A DNA stretch of 64,000 nt. It comes from Zanthoxylum bungeanum. Its lineage: Eukaryota; Streptophyta; Magnoliopsida; Sapindales; Rutaceae. The stretch lies in NCBI GenBank assembly GCA_019454045.1, contig SKCR01051201.1, positions 1-64,000 on the forward strand, given 5' to 3'. The translations under genes and the position numbers were made by a program. Shown one piece after another: positions 34,746-47,830 of the stretch. Below the pieces are notes generated by a model that ran no database searches, had not been told where the DNA came from, and worked only from the letters and a program-made list of their open reading frames with translations. Each line of letters starts with the position of its first letter. The first letter of the stretch is position 1.

Positions 34746-34890
34746 AATTCTTCTTTAGGTCTTGGATTTAAATTTAACGAATGTATTTTTTATAAAAATT
34801 TAGGATAATTATAAATTTTATCTGTTCTATTTAAATCAGAAATAAATAATTTAACGGTGAAATTTTTAAACGATTCAAAAAAAAAAAAAA
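34746..34890 (+). mobile_element. 5'-truncated SINE with poly(A) tail
   Basis: Matches the 3' part of the SINE family ('ttttatctgttc', 'taacggtgaaattt', 'aacgattc' then about 15 A). Flanks GTGTAGTGCAA and GTGAAGTGCAA look like a worn target duplication. Confidence 0.6.
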
Positions 34891-35134
34891 AGTGAAGTGC
34901 AAACTCACACACAACATAAGGGACATTTTGCTTCGAGAATAATTTTAGTTCAGAAAAATAACTAAAATTGAAAGAACGAACAGGTTCGGTTTAGTTCAAA
35001 GTCAAGATCGAATTATATTTTTCTGAATCGTCCAGTTCATTTTCTTTTTCAAAATCGAATTCGGAAATACCGGTCCTTACTTAACCATATTCATTACTAA
35101 TAATTAATAATCAATTTTTATAGTGTACTAATCA

Positions 35135-35474
35135 GCATTGTTTTCATAATCGGATTGGTAATTTAAAAAGATCAATGGGTCATTGGTTTGACGGTTGGCC
35201 GTTTTCGAAAAACTTAGATAGAATAGACATACGTCGTAAATAGTTTTATTTAATTAAAAATTATAAAATATTAAATTTTTTATTTTTGATTTTAAAAATT
35301 AAAAAAAAAAAATTAAAGCAGTCCAGGCCGATTTGCCAATTTTAACCCATTTTAATCGATTTTGACATTATTTTTTTTGTAGGCCAGTTTTTTATAATTG
35401 ACCAGACCGGACTCATGGCCGATTCCCGATTCGACCGGGTGAATCAATTAATCTGATCCGATTTTAAAAACATG
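35135..35474. mobile_element. hAT-like MITE with ACTAATCA duplication
   Basis: A 340-bp element with a perfect 8-bp duplication ACTAATCA (35127-35134 and 35475-35482). Inverted ends: GCATTGTTTTCATAATCGG and, on the other strand, CATGTTTTTAAAATCGG. Confidence 0.85.
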
Positions 35475-35482
35475 ACTAATCA

Positions 35483-36449
35483 ATAATCCTTAGTTCATAT
35501 ATGCTTGAATAAGTCCAGTTTTCAATCTTTGATTTCTCCTATAAATGTCTATAAAGAGTGTTCTTCGGCTCTTAAAAAAAGTTTTAAATCTAGCAAATTC
35601 AATTTCGCCTCTTACTAATGATATGGACAAATTCAACTTGATTCTCCAAGTAAAATAATTTTCAATATTTTTTAGACACACGCTTTAAAACATTATTTGG
35701 CTTTACACAAATGACTTTCTCAAGTTTGGATAATTTTACTTTAAACAAATACCTTTGTGAGTTTTGAGTTTGATAATTTCAAAGATCATAATAAACATGG
35801 ACCCCGGATTTTCTAAAGAATTTTTTTATTTTTATTTTTATGATTTGATGGAGTAGGATGTTGAGGAATTAAGTGCTATTAAACGAAATCAACATGCATC
35901 AAAACAAAAAATCAAAACACAACAATGGATTCAAAACTACACTAACATGCCACTATTAAAACATAAACCCTAAATTTAGAGAAAATCTGGAAAACGATGA
36001 TAACTTGTAGTCCAAGTCAAGTTGCCTTTGTCCTTAAGAACTTATTAGCCTCGTCTTGGTGCTCTACGGATTTGTGGCTAACGTCCTCCCAGGATTACTT
36101 GAATTCATCTTGTTCAAATGACACTCCTTAACAATATCTTGAACTAGGACAATGGTGAAATCTCTCTCCTGACTCCAAAAAATGAAATTGATGTGACTCA
36201 AGACTTATGAAAGTACATGAAGGCCCCTTAAATAGACATGAAATGGTGCATTTGAGGGCATCATTTGGTTTGCGGTGCAAGTGTGCAACCCTCGTAAGGG
36301 TTATACCCATTCCTTAAACCCTTTGGAGCCTAAAGGTGTATTCTTTCAATTAGAGGATATGTCCCTATATGTTAGTGCCTCTCCCATAGGGTACTACCCA
36401 ATGGACATGACCCTCCTTGCATCCATACTCTATATTTAAAAGAATTTAC
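35483..36449. other. Intergenic spacer
   Basis: No gene recognised. Short frames (35490-35681, 36128-36310) have no domain features. Confidence 0.45.
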
Positions 36450-36609
36450 AATATAGGATTTAGGATTTGACCTCCAGATTTTGGATTCGAATCTAGAAAA
36501 TGCATTTCTTGTAAGAGTTTGGGACAACTGAGGATTTTACCTGCTCCGTTTAAGCTCGAAAAATATGATTTTACAGCGGGATTTCCAACGATTTCAAAAA
36601 AAAAAAAAG
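36450..36609 (+). mobile_element. tRNA-derived SINE (worn)
   Basis: Contains 'tttggattcgaatct' (B box), 'ttgtaagagtttggga', 'ttttacctgctccg', 'gcgggatttccaacgatttc' and a 13-A tail, colinear with 33651-33828. The left end is uncertain. Confidence 0.75.
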
Positions 36610-37560
36610 ATTTTCTTATGATACGAGCACTTATCCAAGCAAATGTGTAGCAAAATAACCAAATTAATTCAAATAAGCTTATCAAGAAGCATACAAAAAG
36701 TTTTTTTTTTTTTTTTTTTTTTTAAAGGTTCTATATTGAATCAATTAGTTTCAACAACAGCATATATCTTTTTCATTCCATCGAAAATCGATTTTAGGGT
36801 AGTAAATATTCCTATGGCATTACCACACTTACCAAAACAGTGATGTTCATTGAATTCACATAAAAAAGATTAATAAATAACTATTTTCGTTTTGACTAGA
36901 ATTTCTTTTTAATAAAGTAGATATTCCATTAAGTTGAGAGTGTGCTAGATTGGCTTGATTAGTTGAATTATTAAACTTTTGAAAACAAAAAATCATTTTC
37001 ACTCTTTTTTTTTTAATCTTGCTATATACGGTTCCCACTTCTTTGGACCTTTTTGGCTAAATTCTTATTCAGTCGTTGGTCTAAAGAATCCATATATGCA
37101 ATGCAAGTTAATTTTGACATGGTTGAAGAAAATGAATGGCCAGTAAGACTTTCATTTGCCTTTTAGTCCAAGATTCTAAACTTTTGGAACTGTTAATAGT
37201 ACAGATTATAAAAATATAATCAATGGTCACATTTTGTTGTTTCCTGATCAGTATCTGATTCTAAATTTTTAGTTTGTGCAATGAATCAATGGCTACCGAT
37301 TAAAAGGTGAAAATGCATTCAATATATGCGGCATGGAGAAAATATACAATACAACGGAGATATCACGTCATCCGTGTAACAATCCAATAATTCATTATCA
37401 CATACAATCCAACAATCGAATAATCCATTAAACAGGATCCGAAATCTAAATTTTTATCACTCCAAGAAATTTTATCAGTTAAATCAGCATGCTTTCTAAA
37501 ATGTTTTTATATTTAGTATTATCGTTGCACCCCTTATCTATCAACTTAAGTTTTTAGGTC
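36610..37560. other. Intergenic spacer with poly(T) tract
   Basis: Holds a T run of about 23 bases at 36701-36723 and otherwise AT-rich sequence. I see no gene. Confidence 0.5.
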
Positions 37561-37574
37561 AAATAATTACATTA

Positions 37575-37740
37575 ACGTGGTACTAGAGTTAGTGTCTTAA
37601 TCAAGTTCAATTCCCACATGCAAACCCTATTTACGAGCGATTGTCTTAAATTTCAGACCACATATCAATTGAGGATACCTGTACTATAAATTGTAGACGG
37701 TCGCACCTGAAAATGATTTTTAATATAAAAATCTATATGT
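37575..37740 (+). repeat. Dispersed tRNA-like repeat flanking element A (left copy)
   Basis: Shares 'gtcttaatcaagttc', 'cacatgcaaaccctat' and a tail of the form 'gaaaa.gattttnatataaaa' with 63075-63290. The B-box-like AGTTCAATTCC suggests a tRNA-derived SINE. It lies just outside the left LTR of A. Confidence 0.55.
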
Positions 37741-37783
37741 ATATGCTGATAGACTTGTAAAAAATCTATATTATAATGTCTTA

Positions 37784-40700
37784 TGATGAGCGGTTAATAT
37801 ATAGATATTTACCGTCCCTTTAACTTAATGTTTTGCGTACTTTCTCGAGTTGTATGAGCGTTTTAATGTGTTTTATGCGTATTTTGCAGTTAAAAACCTG
37901 TAGGCACTACATTTTTACACATAAGTCCCTATGATGAGTCTCATTTTGGAGACACTACCTTTTAAGTCACGGAGGTCACAGAAAATGGACATCGGAAGGG
38001 GAAATTCAGAATAAACAAGGTTCACTGTTTTCGTTCGTGCTGCGTTCGTGTACGCGTTCGAACGGTAAACAGATTGCAGGCGTTCGTGCCGCGTTCGAGG
38101 AGGCGTTCGAACGGTGTCGGTAATTCTGGTTTTGCTGCTAGCCTCACATCAAGCCCAATTCGCCCAAGCCTTGGCCCACACGCCCAAACCCACTTAAAAC
38201 ACATATTTAACACATGGTGAAATCAAAACAAATCTAAAAATCACATACCAATTAAATAAAACATAAAATATAATCATACCTAATCTAAACCAATCAAATA
38301 TAATCATACCAAGTTAAAATCAATCAACCAATATATTATTCCCAAACTTAAAATATTGTATGCCTAATCAACATAAACTAAGTATTCAACCTTCCCTATC
38401 TAGCCAAGATTTGTCCCCCCTCAATCTTTGACTTCCCTTATCCAACACCAAATCAAATCCCTCTTTAATTAGCCAAATCCATTTCCTTGTCAAGCCTAAC
38501 CCTTTGCCTATAAAAAGAACCCTTCATCAACCTTCTCAACCCTAGCTAGCTCATACACATAAGATACAGAACACACAGGAAAATTACAGGAAGAACACAC
38601 CCAAAAACATAAGCAAGAGATACAGAGGAAACGGCAGCGAAACCACAAGGAAACAACAGCAAAATGGACTCGAAACAGTAGCTTGAGCGGCAAAACAGCG
38701 AAGGAAAAGGCAAACCAGTGAACCAGAAAAGTTGCGGAGCTTTACCCCTTCCGATCTTCGTGAAACGCGAGTCCGAGAGACGGCTTAAAAGGTTAGACCT
38801 GAGGGTACTTTTCACACTCATCTTTATTTAATTTTTGTTATTTATTTTGATCGTATTTTACTTATTCGTTAAATCTCGTTTGTGTATGATGTGTGTTGTG
38901 GGTATTGGATGAATGAGAGATGTGTCAACTCTCACGGTATATCGGATGGAAACCCGGACATAAATTTCATAGCCGGTTCCGAATGGACGGTAATATGATC
39001 TGTACTCGGGACACAACTCCACGTACCGCTTGAGTAAACGGCACCCTCTTTTGTTTTGTGTTGCTTTGGTTTATTTATTTTTCGTCATTTGGATTTTGTA
39101 TGTCGTTTATGTATGCATGATTCAATCGAGCGCATGGGTTTAGTAAGTGGAATGAAAGATCCCCTTATGGGGAGGGGTTAAAGCCTTTTACCACGATGCT
39201 TTGCCGCGCCGGTTGATGTGTGTTCGGTTGGATGTAAGATGTGTTCAATCGGGCATACTTAATTTGATATGATTGTCTTTATGTTTGTATGCATGATGCG
39301 ATCGAGCGCATGGGCTTAGTAAGTGGAATGAAAGATCCCCTATAGGGAAGGGTTAAAGCCCATTACCACGATGCTATGCCGCGCCTCGCATTGTACTATT
39401 CGCCATTTATTTATTGCGTCCCATTTCATGCATCAGATCTGTCCCCGTTTGAACGCGTCTACGAACGCAACTCGAACGCGTATGTAATTTGCCTTATCAT
39501 GCATCATGTCTAATTTCTGTTCGAACGCGTTCACGAACGCCATACGAACGTGAGCATTCTGTTTCATTTCCGTTTGAACGCGTTAACAAACGCCATACGA
39601 ACGTGAGCATTCTGTTTCATTTCCGTTCGAACGCGTTAACAAATGCCATACGAACGTGAGCATTCGAATTCATTTCCGTTCGAACGCGTTTACGAACGCT
39701 ACACGAACGCGAACACACTGAACTGAGACATATTCATCACATGTCATGTATAATTGTTTCTTAGGTGATTTCTTATGGAACCACACATAGTCATTCTTAT
39801 CTTTGTGCACATAATAATGAAAAGCATGTTTATTCCATTAGTTGCGTCATTGCCTTAGTCTTGATTTAACGCATTACGATTCATATATCTATGCCATGAT
39901 GACTTTGGAGTATTATTTCTTGTGATATATCGGATGGAAACCCAGACATAAATTCCGTAGCCGATTCCGAATGGACGGTAATGCGGTCTGTACTTGGGAT
40001 ACAATTCCACGTATCACTTGGAAAAGTGATCACATGTATGCTTGCGCGATTATTATATATGCTTGTGTTTTTCATGAATATGATATGCTGAATGAAGTTG
40101 TATGTTCATTGTTACTTTGAGGTATTTTCAGGCATGTGTTATTAGATATGAGATATATGCGAAATGTATGTATAAGTGTTATTTTGTACCCGTGAATATA
40201 GAAGCATGATATTCTTAGGAATAAGTGTTACTTAAGCCTGATTAAATTATTATGTAAATCCTTTCATTACAAATGGCATAAGTAAGGGACCATTCCGAAC
40301 CCAACGGTTTGAGGTCTTCCCTTGCGAGGGGTGAGTGCGGCCTTAAATCTCATTTTCCCGGTTCACACCGGGTGGCGACTCCATTATTCTCCGGTTTAGT
40401 CCGCCGTGGCTACTCCGTACTCCCGACCGGGCCGCGAGCCCGGGACAGCATGCGTCGCCCCAGATTCCTGTGTTCCCACAAAACCATATTATGGTTTATC
40501 CAAACTTAATGAGGGATGAAACGACAAAACTGAAGCCAATTTGGACCATATTTTAGAGCCAATACACGCGTCCTGACGTTGAAAGCGCGTCTCAATGCGC
40601 GGCTTAACAAAAATCAGGCCAATTTGGGCCATATTGCATGCTTAGATGAAGTTACAACTCTACGTTCTTCTCGAGCATAAAGTTTATCTCCAAAATTATT

Positions 40701-40896
40701 ATTTGCTTTTTATTTACTTTCAATTAATTTCTAAATAAACACTCATTTCTCGATCAATAACTTAGTTTAAGTTAAGTATGTTAGTTTTAATATTGATAAA
40801 AAAAATATTAAGTCAGTGTGGGTACGATATTTGACTAACAGTCTCTATATTATTTGAGCGATACGTACGCTAGCGTGCGGTATAAAATCACGATCA
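37784..40896 (+). repeat. 5' LTR of element A (interrupted)
   Basis: Made of 37784-37898 and 40486-40896, joined across the solo LTR. Compared with the 3' LTR it lacks roughly 750 bp (junction near 40640-40650), including the TATA-like 'caatataagg' present near 62252, so it could not promote transcription in the normal way. Confidence 0.85.
37899..40480 (+). mobile_element. Solo LTR of family D inside the LTR of A
   Basis: A 2582-bp LTR running TGTAGGCAC..CCCACA, flanked by AAACC (37894-37898 and 40481-40485). It matches the reverse complement of the LTRs of element D (53474-55974, 59296-61843) along its length. It includes the TATA box CTATAAAAAG near 38508, the CGTTCGAACG repeats (about 39440-39710) and the block near 40300-40440. 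No internal sequence follows, so it is a solo LTR, normally the product of unequal LTR recombination. Confidence 0.92.
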
Positions 40897-41016
40897 AGTT
40901 TTTGGCACCGTTACCGCAGACTTATTTTATTTTTCTTTATTAATATTAAGACAACATTATATTTGCTTAAGCTAAACACCCCTCTCTTTTTCTTTTTTAT
41001 TTTTCTTTGATTTCAG

Positions 41017-41523
41017 GTGGTCAAATTAATGGAGTATCATTGGGCGATGAGAGAATTAAGAGATTTAATAGATTATGTTATACCTCAAGTTTCTGAGATA
41101 CAGTCTAATTTGCTGAGGCCTGTTGTCCAAGCCAATACTTATCAATGGATGTTAAAGAAAAGTAAAGCAATATATGCTCAAGCCTTTCAGAGCACAATGA
41201 TGAGATGTGAGATATATGAGGGCAACCACTATAGGGATCATTGCATGTTTAACTACAATCCAGGGTGGCAAAACCATCAGAATTTTACATGGCACAACAA
41301 TGAAGGTCCCGCATATCCCACAAAATCATTATATCCCTTCTACCCACCACAAGCCCAAAAATTTCCTCAAGAACCAGAACTATCCATGGAGGAAATGATA
41401 GTTGCCATGCTCAAGAAGAGGGAAGCTAAATTTGATGCATTCTTTCAGAGTCATATATCATCCCTACAGAGGCTGGAAGCCCAAATAAGACAACTAGCCA
41501 ACAACTTGAACCAAATGCCATAA
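41017..41523 (+). pseudogene. Gag-like fragment of element A
   Basis: A 168-aa open frame with MEYHWAMREL near the start, LLRPVVQ, a damaged zinc knuckle CEIYEGNHYRDHC (second Cys is Tyr), YNPGWQNHQNFTWHN and a coiled segment ending RLEAQIRQLANNLNQMP. These are hallmarks of the gag C-terminal part of plant gypsy-type elements. It is colinear with the B frame at 28957-28400. Sequence after 41523 continues the homology in other frames (for example SLTEWHNHSKSSIIRD at about 41905) until C2 interrupts it at 42082. No pol domain follows. Confidence 0.75.
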
Positions 41524-42081
41524 GGAGCTTTCCCGAGTAACATTGAAGACAACCCCAAGAGAGAATGAGAAGAATTTGGTAATGTATCTCAGTCTGTCAT
41601 AAGGAAGCACAAGTAGATGAGTCACTCGTAACCTCCACACCAACAAAGCAAGATGAGAGCTTTAGAATAGACATATCAAATGATGTCATTCAGGATACAT
41701 TTACGCTGCATTCTCAATTTGACAATCTTGATGCATGCATTGTGCATATGTTTGATGAAGAGCTATACGAGGAAATTTGAAAGTGCATTTATTGGTAAGT
41801 GGTTGAACAAGGAGTTAGGCAAAAATAACTGTGTGAGCTTATTGAAAATCTATTGACATAAGAAGGCAGATCACAACATGGGGAAGTTAGCATCATGGAT
41901 ACCGCCCATAAGCTTGACAGAATGGCACAACCATTCGAAGTCAAGCATCATACGAGACTTTTTAATAGTCTATCTTTTTATTCAAGACCTCCTAAAGCAA
42001 AAAAGTTTGAAGAATGTGGCATGGGAAATGAGTAGAGAAGATCTTAATTTGCCATCTCATTTGTGGAAGAGGCGATTGAAG

Positions 42082-44285
42082 TGTTAGTGTCCTAGACATG
42101 ACAATGGATCTCTAAGCGTGATTATTGTGTGAATTAATCAAGAAAGTTGCGGAATACTTACATTGATCGGATTTATGATTTAAAAAATTCCATGGATATT
42201 GAAGCTTCCAAGCTCATGGGTGAGTATCCCTATCACCTTCACTTGACTCCTATATGTGTGCTAGCAAGAACAAAATGGAACAAATTTTTATCTCCCAAGG
42301 AGAAGCAAATTCGCCCAAGAGAGATAGAAGCAATCGGCCAATCTTCAAAAGAAAAACCAATTGCCTATATCGACCATTCTTCAAAAGACAGAGGCCAATT
42401 TGGTTTGATCTTCAAAAGAAAACCAAAATTGCTTCTTTCGGCCAATCTCAGTCAGAGAAGTAAATTGCCACTTTTCAAAAGAAAATAATATTGCTTTCGG
42501 CCTTTTATGTTTTTTTAGAAGAAGACAGTAGCCACTTCATTTGGCCTTCTCAAAATGGAGAATTCAATGGCCACACATTTCGCCAAAATGAAAAAGAGAA
42601 GATTAATAGCCATTCGGCCAAACAGAGAGAGAGAAATAAAGAATTTCCAAAATTCATTTTTTTAATTGATTTTAACTTGGTAGGTATGATGTGTATCAAA
42701 TCCAATTTAATTGTTTAATTGTTGACAATTGATATAAGTCATGGGTCCCACTCATTTAATTCCAAATCTAGTTGGCTTACACTACACACTTTTGGGCCCG
42801 GGTTCGTTTAATCCGATTAAACGAATTCTCCGTCGCGACGTAATTAAATCTAATTTAATTAAATAATAATAACCAGTAAAATTATTACGGAAGTCGCTCG
42901 TGAATTAATTCCAAATTAATTCGTTTACTAGAATTAAAATCCAATTTAATTCCCCCGTTGAAATCCGATTTCATTTAATATATCTAATATATTATTTTAG
43001 CTCAATTAAATAAATTAAATAGTAAAATATAATTTAAATATTAAATTTATTTTACCGATTAATTCCAAATTAATCGCGTTCTTCTCCTCTCGACGAATTT
43101 AATCCCAGATAAATTCTCGACGCAATTAATCCCAGATTAATTGTTAATTCTTTCTCTGATAATTAATCCCAGATTAATTCTTGCCGTAATTAATCCCAGA
43201 TTAATTTTCTCTCTCTTAATTAATCTCATATTAATACTGTTCGAGTCAAATATCATCGGTGAATCTTTGGGATGCGACCCAAGAGATCCCTGGATATGTT
43301 GTAATAAATTTAGTCATCGGACTATCCGAACATGTGCGTACCTGATACCACGTACTTACCGATTTATAAGACATGGTTGGCTTCTAGCAAAGCACCGTGC
43401 CTACCCAATTCTTTAGAAATATTCTTCTACGAAATATAAGATCTTTGTCAGGCGTAGTATACGAAGTATTGCGCATTACGATCTAGTATCGGATGTCACA
43501 TGCTAGGCCTGGGGCTGGAGTTGTGTCTGTCCCGTACGAAGCATATATCGGATCACTAGCAACTAGTCTCTTTATGATCGGAAAGTCATGACCTAGTCAT
43601 ACTTCCCCGATGGCTATAGCACTTAGAGTACCAGTTCTGTATCCCTGCGTGATCATCATCTCCATATGACTGAAGTGATACTTCCATCTTGACATCACAC
43701 CCAATACACTACGATTCTCAGTATACCCAGAAGAGGCGTACACAGAACCTGTTAAAGTCCCGGACGACCAAAACCAAAGTATATTGATTGTCGCAAGTAT
43801 TAGTGATGCAAGTCTCAGGTTAAGACCAAATACATCTACCCTGATTCGGATTCCCATAGACACATAGTCATACTACTAATGGGATTCTGAGGGGTCTTTC
43901 CAGAGCGAAGCTGTTTCCGTACCATCGGTAAACAGAACACCTCATATTACAGTTGCATGAGTATCAAATACCCAAATATATGAGAACTATGCCGTTACGC
44001 TTCCATAACAATCACAAGTGTAATACTAGCCAATTCCGCATTATCGATGTCCAGTCTCGATAATACTACGACTATGGATATTTAATGATTAAACCTTACG
44101 TGGATTAATATTGTCTCATATATTATTAATCTGATACTAATCATATGAACTTTTATCCTTTATATATATTCGAATAATCCAATTACAAATGATAAAAGAG
44201 CAATTTCCTTTGTCACATAGTTAATTTGTACAACAACACCATGTTCTGTACAAATAGTGATACTATGGGTCATAATTGTCAAACA
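42082..44285 (-). repeat. 3' LTR of element C2
   Basis: A 2204-bp LTR aligning with 49929-52143. Open frames inside (42147-42488, 43141-43416, 43597-43863) recur in the other LTR and are by-products of duplication, not genes. Confidence 0.9.
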
Positions 44286-44699
44286 ATCTCCCACTTGGCC
44301 TATAGTCAATCACTCAAGTATCTAACACCTGAACTATGTACGGGTTGCTCAAACTTCTGCTGAGAAACAGCTTTCGTCAGCGAATTTGCAAGGTTATTAT
44401 CTGATGCGATTTATTCGATCATCACATCGCCACAATGTAAGATCTTACGAATCAGATGAAATAGTAGAAGTACATACTTGGATCATTGATGAGACCGTGG
44501 TTCCTTAGCCTGTGTTGTAGCCTAGCTCAGCTGCTAACAGAACTACTCCTAATCTAATTAGGAATTTTATAGATCCAAAATGCTTCTTTTGCTGCCTCAG
44601 CTGCAGTAATGTTCCGCTCTTGTTGTTTATTCGGTAATAGTATATTGCTTAGAAGATTTCTAGCTCATTGTTCCATTATTCAAACTATATACGTACCCT

Positions 44700-47600
44700 T
44701 ATTGTGACTTACAGTCGTTTTTATCGATTTGGAAACTTGCAGCGGTGAACCTAGTCACCTCAAGTTCTCCTTTCCCCATATTCCCAGAAAGCATCCTTAG
44801 TTCGTCCAAGATACTCAGGATGTTCTTTACATCAATCCAGTGACCATCACTTGGATTGGCCTGATTGCGTCTACATATGCTCAAAGCATATGAGACATCA
44901 AGTCACGTATATATCAAAACGTACGAACACTGAGAGAGTGTCAACAACTTTCTAGATCTATCCTAGTAGATCTTTATTCCTAGAATAAAGCCTGCTTCTC
45001 CCAGGTATTCCATGGAGAATTTTACATGAAAGCCAAGCTTTCACCGATATAGCATATGAATGTTATTGCCGAGAAGCAATACATCATCAACTTATAGGAC
45101 ATTCATTGTCAGTGCGCTCCCACTAACCTTCTTATATACACAAGAATTATCTTCGTTTTGAATTAAATCATATACCATTATTATTACATCAAAACATTGG
45201 TTCCAAGAATGCAATGCTTGCTTCAATCCATAAATGGATCGATTTAACTTGCAAACCTTGTTTGCATGTTTTGGCACGACAAAATCGTCATGATGTTGCA
45301 TACAAACATCCTCCAAAAGGTTTCCGTTAAGGAAAGCAGTTTTGGAGTCCAGCTGTCATATTTCATAAACGAAATATGTAGCAATAGCAAGCATTATCCG
45401 AATGGATGAAATCATGGCAACGGGTGAAAAAGTTTCGTAGTAATCGACACTATGTCATTGAAGATACCCTTTCTGTACAAGCCTAACTGTGTACATTTGT
45501 ATGTTGCCATCCATGTATGTCTTCCTTGAAGACTCATTTAGTACCAATAGGCACAATGCCTTCCGGTACATCAACCAGTATCCAAACATGGTTGGTATAC
45601 ATGGAATCCATTTCGGACTTCATGGCACTTTGCCATAAAACGGAGTCGATACCTTGTATCACTTCCTCATACGTAGCTGGTTCGTCTTCCTCAATAAAAT
45701 TGATATCTACATGAGGTGAGATCAGAAACCCATACCTCTCAGGTTGTTTTCTGACTCTCTCCGACCTACGAGGTTCTTGTGTATTCGAAGATTATTGGTA
45801 CATTTTCATCCCTGATGAACTGTTGGTGTTCCGTGAGGACTCGGTGCCTGGAACAATATTACTCTGATTTTCATCGAGTTTTACTTTCCTCCCACTTACC
45901 ACTGAATATAGGAATTCCTCTTAGGAAAACCGCATGGAGAGCAACAATTACATTGTTCTCTTGTGAGTTGTATAAGTACTATACTTTGGTTTCCCTAGGA
46001 CAACCTACAAAAATATGCACTTATTCGATTTGGGTTCTAGTTTGGTACCATCCAAACGTTTAACGTGCCCAGCATCCCCAAATCATTAGGAATGAGAAAT
46101 CTGGTTTCTTTCATGTACATATCTAATATGAAGTCTGTCTAATAGATTTTCACGGAACCTTATTCAAAATAAGTGTTGCACTGTTTAATGTGTATCCTAG
46201 AAGGAAATTGGTAGCTCAGAGCGACTCATCATTAACCTTACCATGTCCAACAAAGTTCGGTTTCTCTGTTCGGACACACCGTCAAATTGAGGCATCCCGT
46301 GAAGAGTCCACTGCGAAAGAATACTATATTATTTCAAGTAATCTTGAAACTCATATGTTTAAGTATTTTACACTATGGTCCGACCGTAATTTTTTTAATA
46401 CTTTTACTAGTCTGTTTTATACTTCGTGTCGAAACTCTTTGAATTTATCAAAAGTTTCTGACTTGTGTTTCACATAACTGTAACGTGATGCCACTTCCGT
46501 GAAGGTTATGAAGTATTCATATCCACCTCTAGCCTGGCTAGATATGAGCCCACTTACGTCACTATGAACGAGGACTAACAGATCGGTGGCCCTTGCACTT
46601 TTACCAAGTAAAAGGCGTTTTAGACACTTTGCCTAATAAACTAGATTCGTAGACATCATTTGAATTAGGATCAAATCCGTCCTAGTATCCACTCTTCGAA
46701 AGTGTGGATATACGAGTTTTGTTAATGCATCCAAGACGACAATGCCACAGATAAGTCTCATTAGAATTACTCAATTTGATCTATTTGTTTGTCATGTTAT
46801 ATGTTTGAGATTCATTTATATTCAAAATATAAAGACCATTATTTACATCTAATGTAGATATCTCGATATCATCTTTATAAACAAAACACCCGGTGTTTCA
46901 GAATATAATGGTATTCCCAAAACGGGTTAATCTAGATACAGAGATAATGTTCAAAGTCAAACTATATACATTATAATAGTATCTTAATTTAAGTACATGC
47001 CCCAAGGGCAGTTCCAAAACTTAGGTTTCTACGGCTAAAACGGCGACTCGCGTCCCGTCTCCAACTCGCAGGTTGATCTCATCTGAAGCCAGTATCCTGC
47101 TTATCAGCAGATTCTGCACATCAGTACATATATTTATGTACCACATCCAGTATCAAAAAAATCCAATTTTAAAACTAGTAGTGGACATGTTTATAACAAA
47201 CATACCTGAAGCCGGAGCCTTGCCCCGCCTTCACTTCCTTCATGTCTACCTTGTCCATACAGCAGTCACACTTTTAGTGACCCCGTTTGCCACAGTTTAG
47301 GCAGAAAACTTGGGATATGTCATTTTAAGAAGCTCTGGCTGTGCATAACGGATTGAGCACTAAAGTTATCATCATAATGAGTCTTCCTAAACTCATGCTC
47401 TACTATTTGCTCAACTCCGGGCTCAGGACTGAAAGGTTTTTTCTATCAAATATAACAACTTCTCAGCTCCCAGGACTATCCTGAGGTTCTATTCCCATTC
47501 TGAAAATTAGAGCCGTTTAAATACATTTTCACCCAGGATTATGTTCTAAACGCTAATCTTTCAGTCATCTTTATTGCTATAGTCCAACTATCCAATCAAC
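44700..47600 (-). pseudogene. Copia gag-pol remnants of C2
   Basis: Reading leftwards on the minus strand: a gag zinc knuckle near 47303-47262 (CLNCGKRGH, with the usual Trp after His replaced by a stop), degenerate protease and integrase, then reverse transcriptase at 45316-45092 (DDFVVPKHANKVCKLNRSIY, then GLKQA). The catalytic YVDD region at about 45090-45060 reads stop-VDDVLLLG. RNase H remnants end near 44700 (TRFTAASFQIDKND). The domain order identifies Ty1/copia; the stops exclude a functional polyprotein. Confidence 0.85.
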
Positions 47601-47779
47601 GATTTCGGGTACAATCGAATATAATGATTACTATAGTCTAACTATATAATCAACTACAATTGATCGGTTACATTCAAATATATTGATTACTATAATCCAA
47701 TTATATAACCAACTACAAATGAAGTAGTTTCAATACAGTCCAACTGTTAAATTAAAACAACAATTGAATATTAGTCTAA

Positions 47780-47830
<51 letters not shown>

